A stretch of 64,000 nucleotides of DNA from Cryobacterium sp. HLT2-28 (lineage in GTDB: Bacteria; Actinomycetota; Actinomycetes; Actinomycetales; Microbacteriaceae): assembly GCF_004402495.1 (NCBI RefSeq), contig NZ_SOFH01000018.1, positions 62,001-126,000 on the forward strand. The letters run 5' to 3'. Under the pieces are notes generated by a model. That model worked only from the letters and a program-made list of their open reading frames with translations, did not search any database and was not told the origin of the DNA. Positions 55,449 through 64,000 of the stretch are shown here, in pieces (the stretch's first letter is position 1; each line of letters begins with the position of its first letter). A program made the position numbers and the translations under genes.

Positions 55449-56423
55449 ATGGCAGAGATCGAGTACCGCTCCCTCGGGAAGTCCGGACTCATGGTGTCCA
55501 CGATCGGCCTCGGCTGCAACAACTTCGGCCGGGCCGGGACCGCAACGGCCGGGCAGGCGGGCACCACCGCGGTGATCGACGCCGCCATCGCGGCGGGCGT
55601 CACCCTGTTCGACACGGCCGACATCTACGGCGCCGAGCGGGGCCTCAGCGAGACACTGATGGGCCACGCCCTGCGCGGCAACCGGGACAAGATCGTGCTC
55701 GCCAGCAAGTTCGGGATGGACATGAACGGCCTGAACGGGCCGGACTGGAACGCCAGGGGCTCCCGTCGCTACATCCGCCGCGCCGTGGAGGGCTCGCTCC
55801 GGCGCCTGCAGACGGACTGGATCGACCTGTACCAGCTGCACCAGCCTGACCCGAACACGCCGATCGAGGAGACGCTCGACACCCTCGATGACCTGATCGG
55901 CGAGGGCAAGGTCCGCTACATCGGCCACTCCAACCTGGCCGGCTGGCAGATCGCCGAGGCCGAATTCACGGCCAGGCTCGCGCAGCATCCGCGGTTCATC
56001 TCCGCCCAGAACGAGTACAGCCTCCTGGTGCGCGACGCGGAGGACGAGGTGCTGCCGGCCGTCAATGCGTACGGCGTCGGTTTCCTGCCGTTCTTCCCGC
56101 TCTGCAACGGGCTCTTCACCGGCAAGTTCACCCGCGAGGGAGGACCGGCCGACAGCCGGATCATGATGATCCGGCGCCACCTGGTCGACGACGCCCCGTG
56201 GGACCTGATCGAGGCTTACCAGGTCTGGTGCGACGAGCGCGGGGTGACGATGCTCGTTGCGACCTTCGCCTGGCTGCTCGCCCAACCCGGGCTCACCAGC
56301 GTCATCGCCGGGGCAACCAGGCCGGAACAGATCATCCAGAACGCGGATGCCGCGACCGCCTGGCAGCCCAGCGCGGCCGAGGTGGCCTGGATCTCGAGCC
56401 TCTTCGCCGTGCCGGCCGCCTGA
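55449..56423 (+). CDS. Aldo/keto reductase
   Basis: The 324-residue NADPH-dependent TIM-barrel enzyme shows VTLFDTADIYGAERGLSETL with catalytic Asp and Tyr, KIVLASKFGM (Lys), IDLYQLHQPDPNTPIEETL with His, and cofactor loop segments VIAGATRPEQI. The family reduces carbonyls of varied substrates. A -10-like TAGTCT lies six or so bases before the GTGATG, so the transcript may be leaderless. It is divergent from the dehydrogenase-like gene. Confidence 0.92.
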   Translation: MAEIEYRSLGKSGLMVSTIGLGCNNFGRAGTATAGQAGTTAVIDAAIAAGVTLFDTADIYGAERGLSETLMGHALRGNRDKIVLASKFGMDMNGLNGPDWNARGSRRYIRRAVEGSLRRLQTDWIDLYQLHQPDPNTPIEETLDTLDDLIGEGKVRYIGHSNLAGWQIAEAEFTARLAQHPRFISAQNEYSLLVRDAEDEVLPAVNAYGVGFLPFFPLCNGLFTGKFTREGGPADSRIMMIRRHLVDDAPWDLIEAYQVWCDERGVTMLVATFAWLLAQPGLTSVIAGATRPEQIIQNADAATAWQPSAAEVAWISSLFAVPAA

Positions 56424-56655
56424 GCCGCGTGCACCCGGAGATCCTGATCGAGCAGCATCTTCCACGGGCCGGAGCCGAGCGTCGTCCACCGGCTCCCTCT
56501 CCGGACGGACGCGGTGGCCCGGTCCTCCCAAGAGAGGACTTCCGAGTCGAGGGCGTCACGGCGAGACTTGAAGAGGACGTTGAGGCACGGAAGGTCGGCC
56601 TCCCCGCGGGCGGCCTGTCGGGCTGCCGGACGTCCTGAGAATCGAGGCGAACGTG

Positions 56656-56982
56656 ATGTCGCAATCTTCGGTCAGGTCCGGGTCGATCCACGCCGTGTCC
56701 ACGGTCCCTTCGCGCTCCGCGGATACCGTGTCGGTGCGTGTGCCGTGCTGGGACGACGTGACCAGGACGCTCCGCCTCGACGTCGTCGACCTCGACGCGA
56801 GCACCGACGAGATCCGGTTCCACGGCCACGTGATCGGGTTCATCAGCAGGGACGGCCGGCTCTTCCGGGCCAACGCCGGCACCCGCTTCGAGTCGTCGAC
56901 GGAGTGTGGACACTACTTCCTCTGGGACGAGGCCGCCGCGATGCTGATCAACGCGTTCGGCATCCCGCTCGACGCCTGACTG
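56656..56982 (+). CDS. Hypothetical protein, about 107 residues
   Basis: The product has no recognised family: MSQSSVRSGSIHAVSTVPSR, then TRTLRLDVVDLDASTDEIRF and HGHVIGFISRDGRLFRANAG. Composition and strong third-position GC bias look like real coding. An adjacent GTG at 56653 is an alternative start; GAGG lies 8-11 bases upstream. The stop lies near 56980. It precedes the TetR gene but is separated from it by the TetR operator. Confidence 0.6.
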
Positions 56983-57027
56983 TCCTCGTTGCCGGTCCTC
57001 CCGACCATTTCGCCTGATCCGATCTTG

Positions 57028-57045
57028 TGAGTGAGCGCTCACTCA
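57028..57045. promoter_or_regulatory. Perfect 18-bp palindromic TetR operator
   Basis: TGAGTGAGCGCTCACTCA is its own reverse complement. It lies just upstream of a -10-like TAGGAT and 16 bp before the TetR ATG, so binding would block the promoter of the TetR-ABC operon. TGAGTGAGC-GCTCACTCA half-sites are common to TetR repressors of actinobacterial exporters. Confidence 0.85.
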
Positions 57046-57060
57046 TCTAGGATCGAGGGC

Positions 57061-57681
57061 ATGGCCGTCAAACCCGCACGAGCGAAAGCACTGTCCGTCG
57101 AGGACCGCCAGGCCATGCTGATCGACGCTGTCACGCCGCTCCTGCTCGAACACGGGCAGGCCGTCACCACCCGGCAGATCGCCGACTGCGCCGGGATCGC
57201 CGAGGGCACCATTTTCCGCGCCTTCGGGAGCAAGGACGAGCTGATCCAGGCCGCCGTGGCCCGCCACCTCGACCCCGAGCCGTTCCGTCGGCAGTTGCGG
57301 GCGATCGACCCGCTCCTGCCGCTCGAGGACCGGATCCGCGCGATCGTCGCCGTGATGCGCGCCCGGTTCACGACGCTGTTCACCCTGATGAGCGCGCTCG
57401 GCCGGCACGGCCCCCCTCCCGGGCACGAGAAGGGGCACCACGTTGCCGGCGAATTCGCCGGGATCCTGGCCGGCATCCTCGCCGACGACCTCGAGCGGTT
57501 CCGTGTTCCGGCCGAACGGGTCGGCCAGATCGTGCGGATGGTGACGCTCGCGGCATCCGTGCCCCAGATCCGCGACGGCCCCGACTTCGACGACGCGGAG
57601 ATCACCGCCCTGATCCTGCACGGCATCATGGGCGCGCCCGTCCAGCACCACTCCGCCGCTACCCCGCACCACGCCCCCTAG
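57061..57681 (+). CDS. TetR-family repressor of the adjacent ABC exporter
   Basis: The 206-residue protein has the HTH AVTTRQIADCAGIAEGTIFR AFGSKDELI and a helical ligand domain (MRARFTTLFTLMSALGRHGP). ATG 57061 lies 7 bases after TAGGAT (leaderless) and directly behind a perfect palindrome. The exporter genes follow after nine bases on the same strand, so the whole is likely a self-repressing, drug-inducible operon (inference). Confidence 0.9.
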   Translation: MAVKPARAKALSVEDRQAMLIDAVTPLLLEHGQAVTTRQIADCAGIAEGTIFRAFGSKDELIQAAVARHLDPEPFRRQLRAIDPLLPLEDRIRAIVAVMRARFTTLFTLMSALGRHGPPPGHEKGHHVAGEFAGILAGILADDLERFRVPAERVGQIVRMVTLAASVPQIRDGPDFDDAEITALILHGIMGAPVQHHSAATPHHAP

Positions 57682-57690
57682 GAGAGCCCG

Positions 57691-59424
57691 ATGTTGTGGA
57701 AACTGCTCGTGAAATACCTGCGGCCGTACCGGCGCCTGTTGGCGGCGGTCGTCGTCTTCCAGCTGGCGCAGTCGATCGCGTCGCTCTACCTGCCCACCCT
57801 CAACGCCGACATCATCGACGAGGGTGTCGCGAAGGGCGACACCGGCTACATCCTCCGCGTCGGCGGGATGATGCTGCTGATCACCTTCGCCCAGATCGTC
57901 TGCTCGATCATCGCGGTCTACTTCGGCGCGAAGGCGGCGATGGCGCTCGGACGTGACCTGCGCGGCGCGGTCTTCTCCCGGGTCGGCGAGTACTCCGAGC
58001 AGGAGGTCACCCGGTTCGGCGCCCCGTCGCTGATCACCCGCTCCACCAACGATGTGCAGCAGGTGCAGATGCTCGTGCTGATGACCTCCACCCTGATGGT
58101 CTCCGCGCCCATCCTCTCCATCGGCGGGGTGATCATGGCGATCCGCCAGGACGTGCAGCTCTCCTGGCTGATCGCGGTGAGCGTGCCCGTGCTCCTGATC
58201 GCCGTCGGCCTGATCATCGTGCGAATGGTGCCCCTGTTCCGGGTGATGCAGGCGAAGATCGACACCATCAACCGGGTGCTGCGCGAACAGCTCACCGGCA
58301 TCCGGGTCATCCGCGCCTTCGTGCGCGAGGACCGCGAGCAGGCCCGCTTCGCCGTGGCCAACGAGGACGTCACCGACTACGCGCTGCGCGCCGGCCGGCT
58401 GATGGCGTTGATGTTCCCGATCGTGATGCTCGTGCTCAACGTCTCCAGCGTGGCCGTGATCTGGTTCGGGGCGTTCCGGATCCAGGACGGGTCGATGCAG
58501 GTCGGCACCCTGATCGCCTTCCTGTCCTACCTGATGCAGATCCTGATGGCCGTGATGATGGCCACCTTCATGGCCGTGATGATCCCGCGGGCGACCGTCT
58601 CCGCCGACCGGATCGGCGAGGTGCTCGGCACGGCCTCGAGCGTGGTTCCCCCGGCCAACCCGGTGAACGCGACCGTCGGCCACGGTGAACTCGCCCTGCT
58701 CGACGTGGGCTTCGCCTATCCGGGCGCCGAGCAGCCGGTGCTCAGCAATGTGAGCTTCCTGGCCCGCTCCGGCCAGACCACCGCGATCATCGGCAGCACC
58801 GGCTCCGGCAAGACCACCCTGGTGAACCTGCTGCCCCGGCTCTTCGACGCCACAAGCGGCTCGGTGCTCGTCGACGGCGTCGACGTGCGCGAGCTGAACC
58901 CCGACCTGCTCTGGGGGCACATCGGCCTCGTTCCGCAGAAACCGTACCTGTTCTCCGGCACCGTGCGCAGCAACCTGCAATACGGCAAGCCCGACGCCAC
59001 CGAAGAGGAACTCTGGCGGGCGCTCACGATCGCCCAGGCGAAGGACTTCGTCGCGGAGATGCCGGAAGGACTCGATTCCCCGATCGCCCAGGGTGGCACC
59101 AACGTGTCCGGCGGCCAGCGACAGCGACTCGCGATCGCGCGCGCGCTGGTCAAACGCCCGGAGATCTACATCTTCGACGACTCGTTCTCCTCCCTCGACC
59201 TGGCAACGGATGCCCGGCTGCGCGCCGCCCTCAAGACCGGCACCGACGGGGCGACGATGATCATCGTCGCGCAGCGGGTGTCGACCATCATCGACGCCGA
59301 CCAGATCCTGGTGCTCGAAGACGGCCGCATCGTCGGCGCGGGCACCCACCATGAACTGCTCGACAGCAGCAGGACCTACCAGGAAATCGTGTCATCACAG
59401 CTCACAGCGGAGGAAGCAGCATGA
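57691..59424 (+). CDS. Heterodimeric ABC exporter subunit A (degenerate-site Walker B)
   Basis: The 577-residue half-transporter has six TM helices then an NBD: Walker A AIIGSTGSGKTTLVNLLPRL, signature NVSGGQRQRLAIARALVKRP and Walker B EIYIFDDSFSSLD, where the catalytic Glu is Asp. GGAG precedes the ATG. With its partner it should form one consensus and one degenerate ATP site, as in TM287/288-type multidrug exporters. Confidence 0.95.
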   Translation: MLWKLLVKYLRPYRRLLAAVVVFQLAQSIASLYLPTLNADIIDEGVAKGDTGYILRVGGMMLLITFAQIVCSIIAVYFGAKAAMALGRDLRGAVFSRVGEYSEQEVTRFGAPSLITRSTNDVQQVQMLVLMTSTLMVSAPILSIGGVIMAIRQDVQLSWLIAVSVPVLLIAVGLIIVRMVPLFRVMQAKIDTINRVLREQLTGIRVIRAFVREDREQARFAVANEDVTDYALRAGRLMALMFPIVMLVLNVSSVAVIWFGAFRIQDGSMQVGTLIAFLSYLMQILMAVMMATFMAVMIPRATVSADRIGEVLGTASSVVPPANPVNATVGHGELALLDVGFAYPGAEQPVLSNVSFLARSGQTTAIIGSTGSGKTTLVNLLPRLFDATSGSVLVDGVDVRELNPDLLWGHIGLVPQKPYLFSGTVRSNLQYGKPDATEEELWRALTIAQAKDFVAEMPEGLDSPIAQGGTNVSGGQRQRLAIARALVKRPEIYIFDDSFSSLDLATDARLRAALKTGTDGATMIIVAQRVSTIIDADQILVLEDGRIVGAGTHHELLDSSRTYQEIVSSQLTAEEAA

Positions 59425-61400
59425 GCGAGGCAACCAGGGAACGGCCCGCCGCGGACCGGCCGCCGGCCCGCGGACCCGGCGGCGGGCACGGCCCGTTCGG
59501 CGGCATGAGCGCCCCCGCCGAGAAGGCGATGACCTTCGGCCCGTCGGCCCGGCGGCTGATCGGCAAGCTCAGGCCCGAACGCCTCTGGCTCCTGCTCGTG
59601 CTGGTGCTCGCCGTGGTCAGCGTCACCTTCTCGGTGATCGGCCCGCGGCTGCTCGGCGAGGGCACGAACCTCATCTTCTCCGGCATCGTGTCCAAGGCGC
59701 TCCCCGCCGGCGTCAGCCAGGTTGACGTCATCGCCGGCCTGCGCGCGGCGGGGGACACGGCCAAGGCGGACATGCTCAGCGGCATGACGCTCACCCCGGG
59801 GCTCGGCATCGACTTCGCCGCGCTGTCCGCCGTGCTGCTCTGGGCGATGATCCTCTACGTGCTGTCCTCCGCGTTCAGCTGGATCCAGGCCTACGTGCTC
59901 AACGGTGTCGTGCAGCGCACGGTGTACCGCCTGAGGGACGAGATCGAGGCGAAGATCAACCGCCTGCCGCTGCGCTACTTCGACTCTGTTCAGCGCGGCG
60001 AACTGCTCAGCCGGGTCACCAACGACGTCGACAACGTGTCGCAGAGCCTGCAGCAGTCTCTCAGTCAGATCGTCACCTCGCTGCTGACCGTGATCGGGGT
60101 CATCGTGATGATGTTCCTGCTCTCGCCGCTTCTGGCCGTGATCGCCCTGGTCACGGTGCCGCTCACCCTGGTGACCACGATGCTCATCGCCAAGCGCTCG
60201 CAGAAACTCTTCGTGGGGCAGTGGAAGAACACCGGCGAGCTGAACGGCCAGATCGAGGAGACCTTCACCGGGCACGCCCTGGTCAAGGTCTTCGGCCGCC
60301 AGAAGGAGGTCGAAGAACGCTTCAGGGTCAAGAACGAGGAGCTCTTCCAGGCCAGCTTCGGCGCCCAATTCATCAGCGGCATGATCATGCCGGCGATGAC
60401 GTTCATCGGCAACCTCGTCTACGTCGGCATCGCCGTCGTCGGCGGGCTCCAGGTGGCGTCCGGCGCGATGCAGCTCGGCGATGTGCAGGCCTTCATCCAG
60501 TACTCCCGCCAGTTCACCCAGCCGCTCGCCCAGCTCGGTTCGATGGCCAACCTGCTCCAGTCCGGTGTCGCATCCGCCGAGCGCGTCTTCGACCTGCTCG
60601 ACGCCGAGGAGCAGAGCCCAGACCCTGAACCGGCCGAGACCCCGGAGGCCGTGCACGGCCGGCTCGCCTTCGAAGACGTGTCCTTCCGCTACACCGCCGA
60701 CCAGCCGCTGATCGAGCACATCAGCCTGGTCGCGGAACCGGGACAGACGGTCGCGATCGTCGGGCCGACCGGCGCGGGCAAGACCACCTTGGTCAACCTG
60801 ATGATGCGCTTCTACGAGCTGGACTCCGGCCGGATCACCCTCGACGGCGTCGACGTGGCGACGATGACCCGCGACGACCTGCGCGGCCGGATGGGCATGG
60901 TGCTGCAGGACACCTGGCTGTTCGGCGGCACCATCCGGGAGAACATCGCCTACGGGCGTCCGGACGCCTCGGAGGAGGACATCCAGGCCGCCGCGCGGGC
61001 GACCTACGTCGACCGGTTCGTGCACTCGTTGCCGGACGGCTACGACACGGTGCTCGACGACGAGGGCGGCAACGTCAGCGCCGGCGAGAAGCAGCTGCTC
61101 ACGATCGCCCGGGCGTTCCTGGCCAGGCCGAGCGTGCTCATCCTGGACGAGGCGACCAGCTCCGTCGACACCCGCACCGAGGTGCTCGTGCAGAAGGCCA
61201 TGAGCGCCCTCCGCGCCGACCGCACCAGTTTCGTCATCGCGCACCGCCTGTCCACGATCCGCGACGCCGACCTCATCCTCGTGATGGAGGCCGGCCGGAT
61301 CGTCGAACTGGGCACGCACGAGGAGCTGCTCGCGGCCGGTGGCGCCTACCACGCGCTCTACAACGCGCAGTTCGCGGCCCCCGTCGCCGACGACGTCTAG
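59421..61400 (+). CDS. Heterodimeric ABC exporter subunit B (catalytic Walker B)
   Basis: The 659-residue half-transporter has a Gly/Pro-rich cytosolic N-terminal extension (ARGPGGGHGPFGGMSAPAEK), six TM helices and an NBD. Walker A is AIVGPTGAGKTTLVNLMMRF and Walker B is VLILDEATSSVD with the catalytic Glu; the signature is the degenerate NVSAGEKQLLTIARAF instead of SGGQ. It pairs with subunit A (SGGQ signature) to form the active site. It overlaps subunit A by four bases. Confidence 0.95.
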   Translation: MSEATRERPAADRPPARGPGGGHGPFGGMSAPAEKAMTFGPSARRLIGKLRPERLWLLLVLVLAVVSVTFSVIGPRLLGEGTNLIFSGIVSKALPAGVSQVDVIAGLRAAGDTAKADMLSGMTLTPGLGIDFAALSAVLLWAMILYVLSSAFSWIQAYVLNGVVQRTVYRLRDEIEAKINRLPLRYFDSVQRGELLSRVTNDVDNVSQSLQQSLSQIVTSLLTVIGVIVMMFLLSPLLAVIALVTVPLTLVTTMLIAKRSQKLFVGQWKNTGELNGQIEETFTGHALVKVFGRQKEVEERFRVKNEELFQASFGAQFISGMIMPAMTFIGNLVYVGIAVVGGLQVASGAMQLGDVQAFIQYSRQFTQPLAQLGSMANLLQSGVASAERVFDLLDAEEQSPDPEPAETPEAVHGRLAFEDVSFRYTADQPLIEHISLVAEPGQTVAIVGPTGAGKTTLVNLMMRFYELDSGRITLDGVDVATMTRDDLRGRMGMVLQDTWLFGGTIRENIAYGRPDASEEDIQAAARATYVDRFVHSLPDGYDTVLDDEGGNVSAGEKQLLTIARAFLARPSVLILDEATSSVDTRTEVLVQKAMSALRADRTSFVIAHRLSTIRDADLILVMEAGRIVELGTHEELLAAGGAYHALYNAQFAAPVADDV

Positions 61401-61422
61401 GCCAGGCGAACGGGCTCGCCGG

Positions 61423-61815
61423 TCAGGCCCGCAGGCGCGCCTCCGCATCGCGGGCGCAGTCGATGCACAGCTCGGCAGCGGGCCGGGCCTCGAGCCTGGC
61501 CCGCCCGATGGGCTCGCCTCCCCGCACGCACAGTCCGTAACTGCCGTCGATGATCCGGGCGAGCGCCCGGTCGATGGTGGCCGCCTTCGCCTCGAACTCG
61601 CTGTGCACGCCGGAGATCCGCGACCACTCCATCGTGAGCGTCGGACCCTCCGGATCGTGCTCGTCGTCGGCGGTGCCGTTGTTCCGGGCTTCGATCACGT
61701 CGTCGAGGGTGTGGGTGATCCGGCCGAGGGCGACGTCAAGGTCGCGGCGCTCCTCCAGCAGCAGTCCCTCGAAGTGCCGCAGGTCAGCGGGGGAGAGCTT
61801 CGTCTGGGTGCGCAT
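61423..61815 (-). CDS. DksA/TraR-type zinc-finger-like protein with incomplete Cys set
   Basis: The 130-residue protein has the coiled-coil start (LSPADLRHFEGLLLEERRDL DVAL) and the C-terminal YGLCVRGGEPIGRARLEARP then ELCIDCARDAE. Classical members have C-x2-C...C-x2-C; here the second cysteine is Gly (CVRG), leaving three, so zinc binding is doubtful. Proteins of this family bind RNA polymerase through the secondary channel. ATG 61815 has GAAAGGA upstream. Confidence 0.85.
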   Translation of the reverse strand: MRTQTKLSPADLRHFEGLLLEERRDLDVALGRITHTLDDVIEARNNGTADDEHDPEGPTLTMEWSRISGVHSEFEAKAATIDRALARIIDGSYGLCVRGGEPIGRARLEARPAAELCIDCARDAEARLRA

Positions 61816-61934
61816 GGCTGTCCTTTCGAGCGGCTCGCTGCAGGGGCGGAAATGCCACGTCGCGAGGATTGTGCTGTTGAGGATACGCCCGGCCGGCCGC
61901 CCTGTCGCGGGGCAGGCGGAGGCCGGTGGACAAA

Positions 61935-63506
61935 TCAGCCGATCGTCACCGGCACCTGGTGCAGCCCGGTGGCACCGTCGGGGATGACATCGCGCACGAC
62001 CGAGGTCTGCACGAGCCCGGCCGCGTCGGTCGCCCGCACCCGGATGGTGTGCCGGCCGGCGGGGGCCGTCCACTGCCAGCTCCACTGGCGCCAGGTGTCG
62101 GCGGAGATCGCGTCGGCCAGGGTCGCGTCGTTCCACGGGCCGTCGTCGACCTGCACCTGCACCGAACGGATGCCCACGTGCTGCGACCAGGCGACGCCGG
62201 CGACCGTGACCGGTCCGGCCGGTGCCCGGGTGCCCGCGCGGGGCACGTCGATCCTGGAGGACAGTTTCACCGGGCCGCGTTCGGTCCAGCCGCGGCTGGT
62301 CCAGTATGCGCTCTCCCGGTCGAACCGGGTCACGTTCAGCTCGACCACCCATTTGGTGGCCGAGACGTAGCCGTAGAGGCCCGGCACGACCATCCGCACC
62401 GGGTAGCCGTGTTCGAGGGGGAGCGGCACGCCGTTCATGCCGACGGCGAGGATCGCGTTGCGGTCGTCGGTGAGCACCTCCAGCGGGGTGCTCGCGGTCC
62501 AGCCGTCCTCGCTGCGCGAGAGCACCATGTCGGCGCCGGGCCGTGGTTTCGCCCGGGCGAGCAGCAGCCGGATCGGATAGCCCAGCCAGGTGGCGTTGCC
62601 GATCAGGTCACCGCCGACGGGGTTGGACACGCAGGTGAGCGTAGTCGTGCTCTCTTCCAACGGCAGGGCGAGGAGCTCCGCGAAGGTCAGCTCGACCTCG
62701 TTCTCAACGAGGCCGGTGACCTTCAGCGTCCAGGTGGCCGGGTCGATCCGGGGCACCTGCAGCGCCGTGTCGATCCGGTAGAAGCCGAGGTTCGGCGTGA
62801 TCACGGGGGAGAGGCCGTCGATCGCGAGGTCGGCTCCGGGTGGGATCGGGGCCGGGGCGGTGGCCGGGGCAGGCAGGGTGAACCGGGCGCGGGCGGCATC
62901 CGTGGCCCGGGTGCCGGCCGACACCAGCTGGCCGCCGATCACGGCGAGCACGCCGAGGCCGGCGCTCGTTCCGGTCGAGGCCAGGAACCGTCTGCGGTCG
63001 ACGCCGGAGGAGCCCGAGTTCGGGTCCGCGATGGTGCGCGGCAGACGGGTGGTGAGCACCGTGAGCAGCACCGCCGCGACCACCATCGAAGTGACCGAGG
63101 GCAGGGCATCGAAGGTGGCGGCGCCGGACCGGGTCAGCACCGCGACCACGGCGAGTGCGCCCGCCGCGACGACGAGCGCCCGGCCGAACGGCGGACGACG
63201 GGATTCGAGCACCCCGGCGACGGCGGCCAGCACGAACGCCCCCAGGACGACGCAGACGATCAGCACCGCCTTGTCGCCCGTGCCGAACAGGCCGATGACC
63301 AGCTCCTTGACCCAGCCCGGGACGAGATCGATCACGAGGGCGCCGACGGCCAGGATGGGGCTGCCCGCCGGGGCGAGGATCGCGGCGACAAGCTCGGCCG
63401 CGCCCAGTCCGCCCAGCGCCGCGGCGACACCGGCAGCGACGGGGCGCCACAGCCGGGACCCGCGCGAGGCGGTGCGGGATCGGGGAGGAGCGTCGGGGGT
63501 GGCCAT
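61935..63506 (-). CDS. Membrane-anchored sulfite-oxidase-like molybdopterin oxidoreductase
   Basis: The 523-residue protein has about five N-terminal TM helices (GGLGAAELVAAILAPAGSP, AVLIVCVVLGAFVLAAVAGV) followed by a twin-arginine-like DRRRFLASTGTSAGLG segment. The oxidoreductase molybdopterin-binding domain has the molybdenum Cys in TTTLTCVSNPVGGDLIGNAT. A C-terminal Mo-co dimerisation domain (VTVAGVAWSQHVGIRSVQVQ) follows. It probably oxidises or reduces small sulfur or oxo-compounds at the outer face. The ATG lies 7 bases after a -10-like TATGCT. Confidence 0.9.
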   Translation of the reverse strand: MATPDAPPRSRTASRGSRLWRPVAAGVAAALGGLGAAELVAAILAPAGSPILAVGALVIDLVPGWVKELVIGLFGTGDKAVLIVCVVLGAFVLAAVAGVLESRRPPFGRALVVAAGALAVVAVLTRSGAATFDALPSVTSMVVAAVLLTVLTTRLPRTIADPNSGSSGVDRRRFLASTGTSAGLGVLAVIGGQLVSAGTRATDAARARFTLPAPATAPAPIPPGADLAIDGLSPVITPNLGFYRIDTALQVPRIDPATWTLKVTGLVENEVELTFAELLALPLEESTTTLTCVSNPVGGDLIGNATWLGYPIRLLLARAKPRPGADMVLSRSEDGWTASTPLEVLTDDRNAILAVGMNGVPLPLEHGYPVRMVVPGLYGYVSATKWVVELNVTRFDRESAYWTSRGWTERGPVKLSSRIDVPRAGTRAPAGPVTVAGVAWSQHVGIRSVQVQVDDGPWNDATLADAISADTWRQWSWQWTAPAGRHTIRVRATDAAGLVQTSVVRDVIPDGATGLHQVPVTIG

Positions 63507-63839
63507 CCGTTCAGCATAGGTTCGGGGGCTGCGAGGCGCGCCGGTCAAGTCCTTACGATTCGCTGCGGCTTTCGGCCGGCTCGGGAAACCGTGCCCGTCA
63601 GCATTTCACGAACCGGAAACCTGCCCGACACCTCCACCCGGCCCGCGGCTCCTAGGGTGAAAACACCGGCACCCCGTTTCGGGTGCCGGCACCGAACGCC
63701 AATGACGTCGCCGTGAAGACCCGTGCGAAACGCAGACCACCCGCTGCAGCGTCGATGGGTCCTCCGGCTACTCACCGGGCCGCCCTGCCCGCCTTCGACC
63801 AGACACCCCGCACCCTCTTCACCCCGAAAGAGAACCCGG
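63507..63839. other. Divergent intergenic region with a structured leader
   Basis: No gene is supported. TAGGGT near 63654 could be a -10 reading right; a transcript from it would begin with the hairpin at 63666-63689 and run about 180 bases to the ATG at 63840. Confidence 0.45.
63666..63689 (+). promoter_or_regulatory. Hairpin at the start of a predicted leader
   Basis: CCGGCACCC, six-base loop, GGGTGCCGG: a perfect 9-bp stem. It does not match a riboswitch that I recognise. Confidence 0.5.
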
Positions 63840-64000
63840 ATGACCACCCTGCATGTGCGACCCCAAATCTTTGTTCCACCGCTGGAGATCGAGCCGGCAT
63901 CGCCACCCCGCCCGGCCGAGGCCACGAAGGCACAGTCGCCGTCCCTGGTGATGCTCGTGCTGGTCGCGACGATCGGCATCCTCGCCTACGCGAACTTCCT
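63840..64000 (+). CDS. N-terminus of a membrane protein, cut by the window edge
   Basis: ATG 63840 opens a frame beginning MTTLHVRPQIFVPPLEIEPA, then a Pro/Ala-rich stretch and a hydrophobic segment SLVMLVLVATIGILAYANFL that runs off the edge. An AAAGAG site precedes the ATG. This looks like a cytosolic tail and first TM helix; the family cannot be told from 53 residues. Confidence 0.6.
   Translation, partial: MTTLHVRPQIFVPPLEIEPASPPRPAEATKAQSPSLVMLVLVATIGILAYANF

Noticed and set aside
54249..56531. A 760-residue minus-strand protein covering the dehydrogenase-like gene
   Set aside because: The extra part is antisense to the aldo/keto reductase; the dehydrogenase domain starts at GTG 55391.
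57043..59352. 769-codon minus-strand frame opposite the TetR and ABC genes
   Set aside because: His/Asp-rich antisense of real transporter coding sequence, with no recognisable domain.

Overview
The window reads as chromosome of a high-GC actinobacterium, most likely Micrococcales and probably Microbacteriaceae. The grounds are the gene order argS, lysA, hom, thrC, thrB, rho, prfA, prmC, tsaC, wecA-like, atpI, atpBEFHAGDC, a Rho with a long Arg/Gln/Asp-rich insertion, many GTG starts, and many start codons 6-9 bases behind a -10-like hexamer (leaderless transcripts). This placement is inference; no 16S gene is present.

Positions 1-16136 are a loosely packed accessory region. It holds a partial APH-like kinase, an RHH antitoxin with a truncated Doc-like toxin, a secreted SGNH hydrolase, a metal-sensing ArsR plus cation diffusion facilitator pair, a DapA-family aldolase, NTF2-fold proteins, a methyltransferase, a MocR regulator divergent from an EamA exporter, an ArsR-SRPBCC fusion with a DinB-family enzyme, an alpha/beta hydrolase, a CaiB/BaiF CoA-transferase, and a TetR regulator divergent from an NTF2/NmrA operon. 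Several relics and dispersed repeats lie between them.

Positions 16137-25255 are a decayed integrative element of about 9.1 kb at the 3' end of a tRNA-Arg(CCG) gene. A perfect 46-bp direct repeat marks both ends. It carries a nucleotidyltransferase/XRE toxin-antitoxin-like pair with its own operator, an iteron-like array beside a large two-stem palindrome, a dead tyrosine integrase, a TrlF-like ATPase fragment, and a polymorphic-toxin locus. That locus has a truncated, frameshifted RHS shell with an intact-looking HINT domain and toxin tip, a DUF2019-like immunity gene, two near-identical copies of an unrecognised small gene, and relics of a second toxin/immunity pair. It is the best candidate here for undescribed biology.

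Positions 25390-64000 are ordinary, densely packed core genome: the lysine/threonine operon, translation termination and modification genes, cysteine synthesis (cysK-cysE), undecaprenyl-phosphate sugar transferase, the complete F1Fo ATP synthase operon, malate dehydrogenase, two alkylation-repair genes (ogt-tag), a TetR-controlled heterodimeric ABC exporter, a DksA/TraR-like protein and a membrane-anchored sulfite-oxidase-like molybdoenzyme. Features inside this block worth noting are a tandem GC-rich repeat at 52.7-52.9 kb, a UUCG hairpin between atpA and atpG, and a possible CTG start for atpB.
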